DNA of 64,000 bases from NCBI GenBank assembly GCA_013433145.1, contig CM024183.1, positions 4,148,001-4,212,000 on the forward strand, written 5' to 3'. A program made the position numbers and the translations under genes. The first letter of the stretch is position 1. Every line of letters begins with the position of its first letter. Shown here one piece after another: positions 1-36,300 of this stretch. The notes beneath the pieces are model-generated. The model had not been told where the DNA came from. It searched no databases and saw nothing but the letters and a program-made list of their open reading frames with translations. The stretch is from Ascaris suum. Its lineage: Eukaryota > Nematoda > Chromadorea > Rhabditida > Ascarididae.

Positions 1-3000
1 CTTGCTTTCTGTTCCGGAAATTTCTTCAAAAACCGGTATTCGAGAGAAGCTACGCTGGAAATTTCGAGCAAAAATTTTTGGCATAGGAGCCAATGGAATC
101 GTGCTTTGAATACTTCTACCAAAAACAGCACTAAATATGCGTAAACTTGCTGTCTATGACGCTGTGGCAAACCAATAACATTTCCGACGACAGAGCATCC
201 AAACATTGCCATGATTTCCTTCATATACTTTCCAAGCGAGTAACAAGGGTTATGATATTCTCACTACAACTCACATGTATGTGCACAGGAATATAGGCGT
301 TAGCAAAGTAGAAAATTTCACCTATGTAAAGAACAACAGTGAATGCAGTCATTTCTCTGTTCGTTTCATTCTATTTCCCCTTGTAGCATAAGAGCTTGAC
401 GTTGACTGCCTTTAGGCTCTTCTTACCGTTCGGAGCTTTTAAAGGAGCATTTCGGCATTTCGGGCAATAATTTTTTCACTTTTTTACCTATATCACTAAA
501 TCTTCGAATGCGCTCCTCATATGTTCATTGCAAACCCTTTCTCTGCTTAGAACTGATCAAGAATAATGCTCATGATTCTTCGAGCAAAACTACCGTGTTG
601 CTCATATGAGTTCCCGTGGGAGGCATGATGGCAGTCTGCTTCCGCAAGCATTCTTCGTTTAGGCTGGGGCGTAACTGTGAGGTATGCCACTATAGTTTTG
701 TTCGCTGATTTTATTCACCAATTGAATCAACTTGTGGACGGGTAATGAAGTGATCTTATGGACTGCGATTTTCTTGCGTATTCTGGGCCTCATATAAACC
801 TTTATTTTTTTCCATTCGCTGAATATGCTCGGAATTTGAAAAAGATGAAATAAGGTGGGGGAGATGCGATGTTAGCAAAATATCTCTTATTTTATGGCAA
901 TTTTCTTCTTTAAGATCTTTTTTCACATCATACAAATTGCTCCCTTGAGACATCAACAAATAGCGAACATTTGAAGAGCTCACATCAATCCACTGTTCAT
1001 TTGAGACCTCTTTTAGGGTTGAAAAAATCAAATAACAAAGAGCAATGTTTTAGTATGCTTCCCTAACACTGACAAGAAAAAAGGATTGATTTGCTTGAAT
1101 CGCTCGTTAACGTTTTCGAATACGACCGTTTTTCTAATCTAATCTCTGCAGTTATAATATTTTTATTTTTAATTCGCGCAGTACTTTTACCTTTACTCGG
1201 TACCTTTTAAGCGTGATTTATGAAACACGCGATGCATTTTTTTGAATAATATCGAGTGGGCTATACTTTTTACTAATCTATGAGGAATTAACTGTTCGGC
1301 ACTGAAATTTTGCAGCAGTACATTTGCTCGCAGGATAGCTATTCATGTGTTGCAGTTATAGTTCTTCGTCATTTAATGTGATGTGGAGAAGTGAAGCGGA
1401 AAGCGCTAGAAATTTAAGCAAATCTTGAGTTTTTCCTCTTCAAAGAATTGCTATAATTACTCAATTTCATTTGAAAACCTCAGTTTTATTTTAACTGATA
1501 TTTATGGGCTCAGGTCGAAAGAGTCCTCATGACCGGAAACTATATAGCCACTATGAATCAAACTGTTTACTTTCTCTAATCATATAATGCAGCTGTGTGC
1601 TGCCACTCTGTGCAAAAGAATGCAGTTGCATACAAGTGTCAGGGAAGTGAAGGCAACAACATTGTGCACAAGATTGTGTACATTTCTTAGGCAATGGCAT
1701 GCTATGAAGATTACATTCAATTTTTTCTCGTTTGTCGCCATTTAAGAATCCCTTGCGCCCATCGGCTTCTTTTCTGACATTCAACCAAATCGTCGGTATC
1801 CGCCATCCGCCTACATCTTTTATGAAGCAGCTCATTTAGAGCAATTGCGCTTAGCTTTATGTTGTAATAAAACCTTCTAGTTTAACAGATTCAAGGACAC
1901 CAAACAAATAAGCGGTCAAGAAGGCTGTAATATAACACATCGGGTTTTATTATAAATTCATTTTAGCATGACCATGTACGATGATTTCAGACATTCCACA
2001 ACACGTGGTTTTTCTCTATAGATGCTAATTGTAAGATACTTTTTTGGTCTTCAAAATGCCTTTCTAGGTTGGCATTAGGGCATAGTTAAAAGACAGTTGT
2101 CTCTGTCACAGGTCGCTATTTTCTTCACCCACCATTAACATCATCATTTTATCTGCTCTACGAAGAAAAAAAAACGAATGTGTTTATGCTTTGCATGAAA
2201 GTAGAATGCGCGGAAGCTGCACATCGAGTCAGTGATGCCACTTCTCTCCAAGTACAACTCTTTGCATTGTAGGAACATAAAATGCACTCAATCGGTCGTT
2301 CATCGGCAAATTAGATTCGACATTGTTTCTGTCGTACTTAAATTCCACAGGCAGAAATAGTTTGTCATTAAATATCTATGCACATCATAAAAGAAAAATT
2401 TCTTATCATACACTCTATAGTGTCTTGAAAAGTTCAACGTCGTGTTAGATTCAATGCAGTGATTTGCACTATAGTTCATAGTCTTGAATATAAATGTAGT
2501 TGCTAGGCATACTTGAAAGCGCAGAAGTATGTAATGCATACAAACGTAATGACTCTATACTAAGCTTGACAAGCGCTCATTGCCCGCAGGGAGAAGTTAT
2601 TTCGAGAAAAGATTTGTACTCTCTGCTTTTAATGTTTAGTTGATGTTGATGATGTGCCCAATTAGTAAGAGTTTTATTTATGGGAAGTTCATCTCTGAAG
2701 CGACCAACCGTTTTTTTTAGAGAAGCAACGACGAACTTGTCAATGGTTGTGTTAGTGCATTCTTCCCTATCTATGCCATTAGCTACAGGCATTTCAGAAC
2801 CAAGTCGCCATATGAGATGTACAACATGAATCATGCTCAATGTCTCGGGATTGACAAACTGTGAAGGAGAGTTGTGTTTATGGTGTATAGGCTATGAAGT
2901 GCGTTTTTCCCTCATTTGAGATCCCTTGTTCATGAATAGCGATCCGTCAGTCTTCCAGCCTATCACTCTATTTTTTATAGATTTTTCAATAAGTTAGCCT

Positions 3001-4641
3001 AGCAGAGGAGGGATTCCAATTTCCATACGCATATTGTATAAGAAAACTATTCAAAGTTTTTCACAAGACTGCTATTCAAAAATATCGTTTCTTTTATCGG
3101 AACGTATAGCATTCTTCTCCCATAATATGCCAATATGTCGTTAATTTTTTATTAACAAAATGCAATAATTACAACGCCTACGAAGATATCTTGCTAATTT
3201 AGTGCGATGCTTAAGGTTTTTCATGTAAACTGTACAATACTTCGTTTTTTTTTTGCATCACCTTTCTCAGGCAGACAATCGTTGTTCAATGACGGTTCAC
3301 AATGATGACCTTTACGAATTGTTTCAAGACTTTTTGTTCTCTGCTTCAGATAACTGATTAATGAAACTGGACATTACATTCTTCTCCTCCCTCGTGCATG
3401 GAATAATAAAAGATCTTCATACCCATCAGTTAAACCATTCTATTTCTAATGACGGTAATTTTAGAAAAAGAAAAAATACAACTGCATGGCACTGAGAGCA
3501 AAAATGCGCAAAAATAAGCCCCAAATATTATGCGTCAAATTGGCTTTAACGATACGAGGTGAGTAGGCTCGTTGAGATCGTAAGAATACGAGTAATAGAG
3601 AGAAAGTGAATAAAGGAATAAAATTAGCCTCACGCATAGTAGTGATTGCATATAGCTAAACTATGCAGCAATGAGCCACAGATCTTGCTGATCTGTTGGG
3701 TTCTTGCATCTTATATGCAATTGATTTGATAGTCTTCTACAGCGTTTGTGTTCAGCCTCGCTTAACATATATTGGTGAAGTAGTGTGCTATAGGTTGCTA
3801 ACTCCACCTTTCGCTCGACAATAGTACCCTTGCTTGACACGACATCTCGCATTGCATAGGCCCGTCATCAAACCTTCAATAAGCTCTTCTCCTTGCCTCT
3901 ATAAATGTGACTCCTGGAATCCCTGAACTGCTTTCGACACAGCACGAAGAACTCTATGAGGAAGGACCTTGCTCGCTTCCATGCGGTATGGAACGTCCGC
4001 AAACGACTTTTTATGAATCATGCGAAATTCATTCATTGTACATCCTATTACTGTATGCTGGAGAACCACTCTGTGTTGATGGCTTTCACAGCATTACATC
4101 TACTACAATTTTCCTTTTTGCTTCATCGAAACCGCTATCCGGCTGCAAATACGGAATCGGAGAAAGAAACACAAAAGGGTGGCAAATGGCATAGCGATTT
4201 TACATTGGTCGGTGATGAAATGTTGGATGTGCTGGCAGAACGCAAAGCACAGAATTGCATTTTCTGCGCTTTGAGCGTTTCTGGAATCATAGTTAGTTAT
4301 TAAGGGTTTGAACAGTTGCGCGTTACAATTACTTCAAAATTTCAACACTAGTGCCTCCACAATGGCCAATTACCTCACCAGCTCTTCCTTCAGCGCTCAT
4401 ACGACATAATAAAATTAACAAAGGGTAATTTCCTTAGAATCTTTGAAGAGAATCATTGAAAGGGATGTATTGCATTCGACATCCGTGAGGATAGCATTTT
4501 TCAGCTGGTGTAGCGTCATGCTGGTGATTTGTTCATCCACAGTGGGAAATCAACTCTTCTCCTAGAGAACAGAAGTCCAAGCAAACCATCGATGGGTTTC
4601 ACCCAGAGTTGTTCATCTCTTCCTTCTCATTTCTATGGGAA
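1..4641. other. no gene seen; 5' flank of the ClC gene
   Basis: AT-rich with only short frames on both strands. The longest (3956-4303 +, 1551-1835 -, 2577-2840 -) have no recognisable domain or splice partner. A small imperfect hairpin (gcaaagcacagaa / ttctgcgctttg) lies at about 4243-4275. The ClC promoter is presumably here, but I cannot point to it. Confidence 0.5.
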
Positions 4642-4651
4642 TCATTTTCAG
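4642..4651 (+). promoter_or_regulatory. putative spliced-leader trans-splice acceptor of the ClC gene
   Basis: The sequence tcattttcag ends four bases before the ATG at 4656-4658. This matches the nematode acceptor consensus, and I find no coding exon upstream that could join in frame. An SL1-type trans-splice site just before the start codon is the simplest reading. It could also be the end of an intron in the 5' UTR. Confidence 0.45.
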
Positions 4652-4655
4652 TGTA

Positions 4656-25826
<21,171 letters not shown>

Positions 25827-28576
25827 TTGAAGTCAATTTCATCACATGGTTATGTATACGATGAAACAATTTCGCTTAAATCTCCGCCTTAAAAAAATCC
25901 GATTGTTACTTTGGACTTGTGTTGAATATTAGCTGAGTTATGAGTTTCAATTACGAGGATTGAGGAATTTTTCGCTATTGAGGATTTGTGCTCCAGCTCA
26001 TTAAACCTAAAGAGACTTTGAAAGTTTTCATCACGTAATCGTTATTTTAGCGATATTCACTCTAGCCTAGATGAGTGTTATTCACATTGTGAACGCAACA
26101 CAGCATTGCTTATTTGGGCATTTTCTCGCGTATGAATATTATTCATTTTCTAGTACGTAAAATCGAGTAATCCTATTTGATGGCATCAAATTTTGTAAGC
26201 GGAGATCTTTCTTGTGATCTGAAATTTTGTTTGCTTTAATAATTGCAATTATTCGTAGTGCACCGTGCCTTTATTCAAATGCTTCTTCAAGATACGTGTT
26301 TAAAAAAAAAAGAATTTTTTCTTGCATGTGATAGCGATATCAAGAGTCGTCAAATGCAAATAATTTTGCCCTTTCTCTTTTCACCGTTTATTTCAATTTC
26401 CGGTGTTCATTAAAATTTGTGATTTTTGTGCTCAAAATCACTTCATAATATTTCAAAAGTTATTGCTATAGTTCTGAAGGTTCGCCTTCAATTTGTGTTC
26501 ATCTATTTCTCTTGATTCCATAATAGAAATTGCCCTCACAAGATTTATTGATTACTGAGAAATAATAGCACTTCGAAGTTTCCCTTCAAAAACTTCCGTC
26601 AAGCGGTATGTCATAATTGGTATACATGTTATTTGTTGCACAGTGTTTCCTCACATTGTTCTATTAATTCTACTCGATAGGCTACTTCCACCTGCAATAC
26701 CTGAACTGTAATGACTATAGCTAAAAAAAGAAGAAGGGAACGAAACGTAAGGCAAAAAGTACCCGAGCTTTATTACGCTGTTCCAAAGTAGCGTGAAGTT
26801 ACTGTTTTAGGTATACTTGCAATAAACTAAAAAGTTACGTGCCAATAGCTTTGTATTGATTCTTTTGCGCCATAAGATTTGCATTTGGCCTCGATATCCT
26901 CAAGATTCATTTGTTTCAGCTCCCACTAAAATGTTTCACAATTAACAAATATTGATTAAATTCCATCTTTACTCTGAATTTAAATAGAATCATGCAATTT
27001 AAGCCGAAAACTTTATACTCTTTTAACAGCGAGGGTGCATTGCCATTAAGTAGCGCTATTAGTCACTACCAAATTTAGTTCATCCACTTTGATTTAATCG
27101 TTTAATCACTGCTGCACATTTATTTAATGCATATTATCCAGTTATAAGATATTATCAAACTCCTTGTGCGATTCATTCGTTTTTAAGAGAAGGAATATAT
27201 TTTCGTAGATATAATAGACATACATCATAGATAATTGTTGAGACCGGGTATTATTGCTTTGTTTCCTATTGTTGTTGATTTCGAGATGAATAATATTTGT
27301 TTATTGATAGCAATTCTTGTTGGAACCTAATTATTTTGTTATTATATTTTCCGTCTTTATTCGTTGTTATTTCTGAATACGAATTCTAAATAATATTTCG
27401 ACACGGCTGTCCACTTGATTTCTTCGAATATTTTTTGAACTTAATCTCTTAATCCCTCAAAAATGGCAAATGAGATATTCGATGCTAGCTTGATGGACGA
27501 AATCATTTCATTGAAAAGGATGGTCTGAAGTTCAGATCCTGTCTGAGTCCACAGTTTTCACTGGTCGTCAACACCATATCACTGAAAGTATGAGCCGGAT
27601 CGAAGTTACTCCTCTCAAAAATAATAACTGTAATGTTTGTATTTGTTTTATTGCAAAAAGATGATTATCACTTTGTGCACTATGCTAAAACGATATTTTT
27701 AATGATGAAATCGCTTAATAGTTTAATAGCTATTTATCACGCCCACTATGATTTTAGGATAGCCGTCTCATTTTCATTAATCGTTTAGCTGGTGTTAAGC
27801 GCTTATCTGAGGCTGTCGACACACACATATTGAGATTCATCGCTCCACTTTTCGATGTGCGATCGGCAAAGACACCGTCCCTCTTTACAGCTGCCACTTA
27901 CTGCTTCTCAACGTGTCTGTGTATTTACTTTCTAATTTATGCGAAGTTTTTATTCACATCATCTTTCAGAAATGTTTATAACCACCCTATAGAGCTTCAC
28001 TCAACAGATTTTTACAAGATATTGGCAAAAGCTTTCTTGCAAATACCAAAAAAGTGGAAATTTTTATTGCGCATTGTGAAACCTGGGCCGATTGAAATTT
28101 CCTCCTTCAAAGTTGTGTACTTTTAGACCGTCTCAGAAATAGCTCACTCGAAATGGGTCTGTTTTGCCGAAATTCACTCAAACTAGCACAGTAAGCTTCT
28201 TTTTTGAGCCTAGTGTTTTTTTTTTTTTGCAACGATTGTGTAAGATGTCACCTTTGGTGTTTATTGACTCCATATGACATCAGAGCTTTTTCCCTTCCGT
28301 TGGGCCGAGCATGAGCGAAAGAGCCTTTACAATTTTTGCGTTGCCTATTTCTGCACTTGTATCGCTTAAACAGCTTACAGTCCTCGATGGCCACTGAAGA
28401 AAAGTTGCCACTCAAATTGCACAAATTAAAATTTCTTCGAAAAATCTTTGGCAGATGACGGCAGAAAGCGAACGAAGGATCGAAAAAAAAAGAAAAGAAA
28501 AGAAAGCCATATTGAGAAGAAAGCAGTTCTTCACATTCTCACGATATTTTTCGTTAGATTTCAATGCTCAAAAAAA

Positions 28577-28631
<55 letters not shown>

Positions 28632-30161
28632 AAGACGTGAAAATGCTTTCCAATATTTTTGAAAGCACGCCTTTGAATTTCGCTTCTGTTTTTTTACAGC
28701 TAAAACGCTAAATCCTGATGGGTAAATTGACGATCTGTGTTAGTTGTTTTGTGTGATATTGAATAAGAGGCTCATTCATATGATTTCCATTGTTTTCACT
28801 TTGTTCATTCGCTCCACTATTTGATCACTGTTTAGCTATCAATGTAAGCATCTCGTAATGGTTTAGCAATCAAGGCAGAGAAAATATCTGTGCTATGCAA
28901 ATTTCATCGATGTTATCGATATTACCCCTTAATGAATGAGTACACTGTGACGATCCCCTCTAAAGACTTTATAATTTTACGATGGCAATGGCACAGACTT
29001 TCTGCGCTTCCTTGATTGCTTATGAAAATAAGCAATATTGGCGCATTAACCAAACGAATATTTCCTCATTTCCATTGTAACATCATCACCCGCCAACTTA
29101 TTGGTTTTGCTATCGTTGAACGTGACAGCTGAATGTTTTTTTTAGTGTTTATGCAGCGTACCTCGAGAAATTAAATGCTTTTATATTTGGTCTTTAACAT
29201 CAATGAATTTTACCAGAAATTCAGCCGTCCACGTTTCAATATCCTGTTAACACTTAGCAACCTCTTAACGAAGTATAGTTTGCATCGACAAATGCTAGTT
29301 CATCATGAAATTTTTTCAAAGCTGTGATGTCGACCGCTCGCATAAATATACAAAGACCATAATAAGCGTACGGTATTATACTAATTATAGAACCGGCCGA
29401 TCCCACAGATGATCAGTTAGAGATGCGTTTTAGGCTTGATCATAGTGGCGATATGAGAAAGTTCACATACTTTAATTTGCCACGACGTTTATGTTCAATA
29501 ATTCATGAGACTTAATGCAACATGAACACCTGCAGTCGCAACCGGCCATAGAAGCCAATAGAACCTATTGCATGCGTAAATGTTTCATCTCCTTCACTTA
29601 TCTCCTTATTAAGTGCAGTACTAGAGGTTACAATAGAAAATATTTTGCAATAGACATGTGGAATGTCTTAAGGCTTATAGCTGATGACGTCATCCATAAG
29701 GTAGTTGATTTTATCGAATTTATGTAGGAGAGTTTTTTCACTGACGAAATGTTGAGACGCATTTCCAAGCAGCTTCAATCTTTACGTCGATAGTGAATAA
29801 AAAAGAACTAGAAGAGAGCTGCCATTTAAAATTCAAAGCCGAAATGTCAGTGAACACCAACGGTGAAGCTTAACAATGCAGAGCCCCATGACGCACACCT
29901 GTTGATCGGCACTTCTTGCCGCACCACCTAGCGAATTTGTTTTTTTTTTGTGTAAGTTGATTCAGTATGCTGGTGGTGGATAGTCCAAAGTTACACATGT
30001 GGTCTAGCTCGACGCTGAAATTATGTCTGAACGCAAATTGACAGCCAATAATGCAAAGTTGAGAGGATTCACAGCGAGCATATTTTATGAAGTTCCCTCT
30101 AGTATGTCTAGGTCACGAACAAATGCATAGTCCGACAAAGTTTGCCGGAACTGGTTGGATA
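25827..30161. other. spacer between the ClC and presenilin genes
   Basis: About 4.3 kb of AT-rich sequence, partly 3' UTR of the ClC gene; an AATAAA occurs at 26821-26826, 1 kb after the stop. It contains the (AAAT)n array at 28575-28633. Short open frames at 27830-28126 and 29515-29727 have no motif or splice context I can support. The 3' part should hold the presenilin promoter, but I cannot point to specific elements. Confidence 0.6.
28575..28633. repeat. (AAAT)n microsatellite
   Basis: About 14 tandem taaa/aaat units in the spacer between the two identified genes. Confidence 0.97.
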
Positions 30162-30220
30162 AGAGTTAGCGAGGAGCGTTGCACTCTAACTTCTAGAGTG
30201 CAACGCTCCTCACTAACTCT
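30162..30220. repeat. 27-bp inverted repeat (hairpin) upstream of presenilin
   Basis: The arm 30162-30188 (agagttagcgaggagcgttg plus cactcta) is followed by the loop acttc and by an arm at 30194-30220 that is its reverse complement with one mismatch. The stem ends about 158 bp before the presenilin start codon. If transcribed it would form a very stable stem-loop. Confidence 0.9.
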
Positions 30221-30377
30221 ACTTGACCTCCCGGACTGAGCTTACGACAAACATAACAAAGCGATAATTCCCCTGAAAATGAATTAGATTGGCGTTATGC
30301 CAGAGCCCCAATTTGCATCCGATTATGATACTGAACTTGCCCATTACTCCTTCGCCTAATCATTTACACGTGAAAAA

Positions 30378-33300
30378 ATGACAAGGACGTCTGGTCGGGA
30401 GCCTTCTACGGAAAGAACGGAATCGGCGAGCAGTGCAAACGACATACCGATGGGCAGTTCGGATGATGTGCGGATTAGAAATAGCAGGCGATCCTCATCT
30501 GTTAGAGCGGACGATGCAAATGGTTAGTTTACGCGTATTGATCGGAGCAAACTCGTTTTAGTTATGAGCGATCAACTTTATGCGTGCTTTATGTCTGCTC
30601 AATTTCAATTACGCACCTATTCGCTGTGAGAAAGTGAAGAATTCTAAGAGGCTAAGCATTAACGCGAATTTCTTTTCCAATGACCGACGAATTGTCTCTA
30701 CGACCCATGAAGAGTTCCGACAACTTTGTCGTTAGCCAGCACAGTTGTTATTCTTTCTTGTAGAACTAAAAGTCATAAACTTCTTTGCTGATTAAATTTT
30801 CTCGACGATTGGACAAAAGTATTTTCGCAGTGCCAAAGGTAATACAATGTGCGGCCTTCTCACATTTTCGATAGGCGCATCTTCCGTCACGAAATTTGAC
30901 ACGAGCAAAATCCACTTTATTTTAGTTTTAAATTCAGAGAAGACGATTAAAAATCACCTATCCCCGAAGTACACAGTCGCTGCACCCACCCCTTCCACTG
31001 TTGTTCTCATCCCAAAAGAAAACCTCATTCGCGAGATCGACCAAGTATTGCGAGCACACTAAAATTAGGAGAGCACTGTAGTTCATTATTCATACACATG
31101 AAAACCTGCAATATTGCGTTACCGAATGACTATACGGTCAAAAGCAGAGTCGTTAAACTTTATAGTAGCGAAGTGATCAGTATCGGATTTTCTACGGCTC
31201 CCCGAAGTCGTCGGCATCCTCATTTAGGACACCAATTTGTGGTCGCGGTATTTATAGTTATGGGCCACAGCTTGCGATGAGGCCAGAAAAATGTTCCTCC
31301 ATAGAGTAGTTTTAAGAAAACTTATCCAACATCCCACAGCAAGAAATGATTACATCTGGATGTACTGTGGACCTGAACACTTACAAGTGCAGGGTAGTGC
31401 GAAGCAGTGCTTGGTCATAGAGAACCGTGTAGGATGCTACAACGTACCGTTTTATCACATGACAATTGCACTGCAGCGATAGCTCATTTCATACAGCCGT
31501 ATTAGAGGGTGCCCTGTGGGCTATAGCACATTTCTAACGACTTTTGCAAAACACATTAGGCATCGGAACCAGAAACGATTCGCTCAGCAATTTTCCGTTG
31601 GAAAGTTCAACTGGTGCGCTCATTGCTCATTCAAAACCGTGGTCACTCTAAACACTAGTGTGAATACTCACTGAAAATGAGATCACTTTCAACAATATGA
31701 TGAATTTTTATTATTTGCTCTGAAAGGTTTAGAGGACAAGGCAAGTTTTCAATGAAAGCTCGTAGCTATTCGGAGAGTACTTTGAATTTTCGCGAATTAT
31801 TCTAAGCGGCGTGAATGATGCGGCCGATTTTTAGAAAGATCCGCTTAAAACGATCAAAAATGCCATTGTTAACGGCTTATTTATTCAGTTCCTAGAAGAT
31901 GGACTTTGAAGAAACGTTCTGAGGCGTCACTCACCTGAATTTCTTGTTATCATGAAACTAGGCGACCTGCAAAACCCCTCTCGATGTGCACACTTGAACA
32001 ACATCCCACTTATGACTGTTCAAACATTAGATACGTCACCGTAACCGCGTTGTTATAAGTTGGATTCTTCCTGCAGAAGACATTTCCTAGATACCGGAAA
32101 GCTTTGGGGTGAAAACACAGTTTGTTCAATTACTTGCGGCCGGTACAGTTGGCTTCTTTGGTGACGCGATCTGCCCAATGCTAGCACTGATTTGTAGCTA
32201 TACTCCGTCATTTACTTTCCAACCGGTTGGAGCATCCTTTCGTCGGTTGCCTCAAGGACGATAAATATTCGGCCAGAAGGGTATCGGTACGAGTATGCTC
32301 TCTTAATTTATTTCGCAATGAAGAACGTGCCAATCGTATTTCATCATCAAAACGAACGTGTTTTTTAGCGGACGCAAATATGCAGCATGACGTTACCCGC
32401 TATACTCCGAAACATGCGTTGAAGCTGTTCGCCCCAGTCTCCTGCTGTATGACTCTTGTTTTTCTTCATTCAAAATTCGTCCTCCACCATAAACAGTTGG
32501 ATGCCTATGCGTAAGTTTACGTTCCGAGATATACTCACCACTGATTGCATGACCTTGGCCCATCTTATCAAACGTTTTTAGACCACATCTTCTGCATTAT
32601 AAATGCAAAATGACAAAATAGTGACTTCATCTCCTATTATCAGCGTCAGTATACCGGCTCCCATTCCATTGCATTTATAGCGAAAATTATGGGCAAATAT
32701 ACCTTTAGGCACGAAGACTGACAGAAAACATTGAGTAACCGATAGAAAAGCTTATCACTTAAGTCAACTTTCACACATTATGACCGGATACTGCATATGC
32801 TATAAACTGTGCAATCTTGTGATCATGGAACTCTGACTAAATAAGCTCCGATACCATACTCGCACATTTACGCGAGAAACACGTACTGAGGCCATCTTCC
32901 TTTTAGCTAATTGTGCGCATGTTTTGCTCCGAGATCTTTTAAACCACAGCGTAATGTTCCTTTTGTTGTGCAGTTTGTTACACTGAATGTAAAGTACAAA
33001 ACATCTTCTGAGGTGTCCGCTCGTTTGTTTAATTTTGCTCTTCGCTTTAACAAGCACAATGATTGAAGGCAACCGCCAACTTCGCTTCTAGGCCATATTT
33101 GCCGTTCAAAGAGGAGGAACAAACAGGATGGGATGCGCTTTGGAAGTCGATCATCATTGCGGCCATGTTTGTGGGACTCATAATTGCTGCGACATCTTTG
33201 ATCGTTTTCGCCTATTTCATGAAATGGTATAAGGTCCGTTCGATATTTTAAATTTAGAGCACTTCCACAGACAGCTAATTTTGAGTAATACGGAGTTGAT

Positions 33301-36300
33301 GGTAAGGGGAGAGCGCATAAATGGCAAGTTTCAAGTGGTATAATAAACAATGATTGGTCAACAGGTGAAGGTGAGACAATGTGGTGAGAGAATGAATAGT
33401 TTGCAAGCAACAAACTGATGTTCAGCTATCATCACAGTCAATATGCGTCAACTAGAAATAAACATCTTCGGGGTGATCGAAAAAAAGCAGTGAAATTATT
33501 CCACACAGAAGTCAGAATCCGATGCTTAATTTCTATCCTGCTCATCGCTTCCACTTCTTTCGAGTAGGCAAAGCGCGAAGGGGTCAAACATAACACGTCA
33601 GTGATTCTTTATTTCATTTCTTTTGATTGTGCGAGTCTGGTCGTAAGCGGTCGAGCTTCCAGCAGTAATGACCGCTGTGGTTGGATCTATTCTGTGTGCT
33701 GTGTTCAAGAATCATTGTTTCCGATCGCTGACCACCGTTTGTGAGCACTGGTCAAGAGTGCCACTCATGAGGGCAAAGTTGAGTATGAATGAACTAGCCG
33801 ATTTTTTTAAAGCAGAAGTGAAAGTATGCTGAGGAGTAACTTGAAAGAGTAATTCTCGCAAAGAAAACGAGAATCTCAGCACCGAGCTGGGTATGAATTG
33901 TCAGTTTCAAGCCGCTACAGGAATGGAATCAACAAGTGAATAGAAAGCACAAAAAGTCACTGACTTGACCCATTCCACAAGAAACATCTAATGTCGTAAA
34001 AGAAAATTCATCAGACAATATTTACGGTCCTTGCAAAACAACAGTTGGTTGGATGTATACAAACGTAAACAGGGGAGTTTTTTCTTGAGCGAAATTTCCA
34101 TATCCAGAGCAGCTGAGGTCTTCAATTATTTTCTTCTCGATGTCGTTTCTGATTCCAACGATTCCGGTTTTCGATTGAACTCGCGAATTGTGCTGACGTA
34201 GGCGAAAATGCCGTGAACTATCATCAATATGTTCGTAGACGCTATCGCCCGATCATGCCTCTCATAGCTGCTCAAGTTTTGCCACGTTAAAATCAAAGTG
34301 CGGCTTGTTTTCTTCGGTAGTACAAATGTGAGTAATGGAGAAAAAATAGCCCGAAGCCACGAATTGAGCAAAGACCGGCAACTGCATAGCATACTTCTAT
34401 GTAAGCGTTATTGTTCAATGGGCAGCCTCTTCATGATGTGGCTAGCCACGTTTTCGGTCACGACACTGAGATGTCCCATGCTACAAGTTGCGTATAATTC
34501 CTAATCGACTGGAAGATGTTCTCTATGAATGACCATCGTTGCAGGCTATTCTCGCTATGGTTATGCTAAACTGCTTCCTGTTATTCTCGTTGCTGACGTT
34601 CGATCTTTTAAAGTGAGTTTAGCAATGCATCTATTCAGGTCTATCCTCCGTTATCTTATGAATGAAATTATGAGGGCAGCAAGATGCGTCGTTTTTGATA
34701 AGAAGAATTGGACTCATTGATACCTATCGTTCGGATGGCACACCTTCACATACTTAAACATTCTGGAGATGCTATCAGTAATATTCCACAAACATTTTTT
34801 GGCTAATGACCTTTCTTCGTAAATCGACAACTACGTTTCGATGTGAACATATTGCCTTAAAATAAAAACCTAAAAATAATGGGGAATATGGCACAACGAC
34901 GGCGTAATGTAAGACATGACACAACCTTTGTTGTTAGCGTCATAAAGTAGTCCTTTGAAGAATGCTCCCAATAACCTTCAGGTTTTCTTATGCGTAAAAG
35001 CAAATTTCACCCGACCGCAAGCATTAAGCATTTACCTTTGAACATCTGCGCAAAAAGCCGAGCTCAATAAAACCTCAGTCAAAACTCGTTGCAAAGCGCA
35101 TCAAGTTAGTTGCATTAGAATGGAGTAAATTTGGATATTTGCGCCTGGAAAGTGACATCATTCGTCCGCCCCGTATGCCGGCGCGTATTTGTGACCGATG
35201 TTTCAATCTGAGAGCCACTGAAGCTATACTTGAAACTTTTTTGTATATAGTGCGCTGTATGAGGAATACAACACTAGAAGGTACACGTCCGATACCATAT
35301 TCGCCACTGAGCTATCAAGTTCCGAATTTTAAACGGAAGTAGATATTTATATACATTATGCGTCGGCTGGATTGAGTAACGGAAAAATGACCTCCGCGTG
35401 GAAGCCTTGTATCGGCGATTGAATCAAAACTTGAAATCTCACTCTACATATCGTAATTACTCTTGACAATTTTTGAAACCGGTTGGTTGACATGGATGAG
35501 AGTATAATAGAAGCCAGCATTTTTGCTAGTTTCTTTAGCACTCTTATTCCCTTCGAAAAAGGACCGTATTTTGCACCGCGCCTCTACCTTCCTCTTCTGT
35601 TTCATGTGGGGGGGGGGGGGGGGGGGGGAGGAGGGGGAGGAAATGAATGCGAAAACTGTGTTCGTCAAAGAGGCTGACGCATCAGCAGTTTGAGTCTAGC
35701 AGTGTAAAATGTTCTGCTGTGACAGGTAAGTTGTTTATGCAAACGCTACCCATCGCCAAATGTGGCAGGGGTGTGGGGAGGAGAGGGCCGCTTTCATAAT
35801 CGTTTATAAATTTCCGTCTGTTTCCCACATATGAAAGAAAAGGAAAGAAAATTAAGGGAACGACTCCATTATTTCCAGCTGTACGTCATCCACCTCAAAA
35901 CTCTACCACCATAGAAGGCCTCCCGTTGAGAATGACTTCTCCAACCAGCAATGCATTTTTTTTCCAGCTCGATAGTTACGATATACAACATTCACGGTGA
36001 TTACGTAACACTGGTCTTATTTATGTACAACTATGGAACGTTGGGTATGATCAGCATATTCTGGACTGCTCCGCTCATGATTCAACAGGTTTCACATAGC
36101 ACGTTCACAGCCTCTTAAATGATCAAGTTGAAGCAAAAACATTTTTGATGAAGAGGAAAAGGCTGAAGGAGCTCCGTGACGTGTGGTACCAAATAGTGTT
36201 ATCGTCTATAATGGTTCCACTATAGTTTATGCTTCTCTACCATAGTACAGTACAGTGTAATCGTAGCACCAGCAAAATCAGGTATGCTGCGTTGTAACCG

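Noticed and set aside
32907..33413. 168-codon minus-strand open frame
   Set aside because: It lies antisense across presenilin exon 3 and its introns, has no motif, and reads as a shadow of the coding exon.
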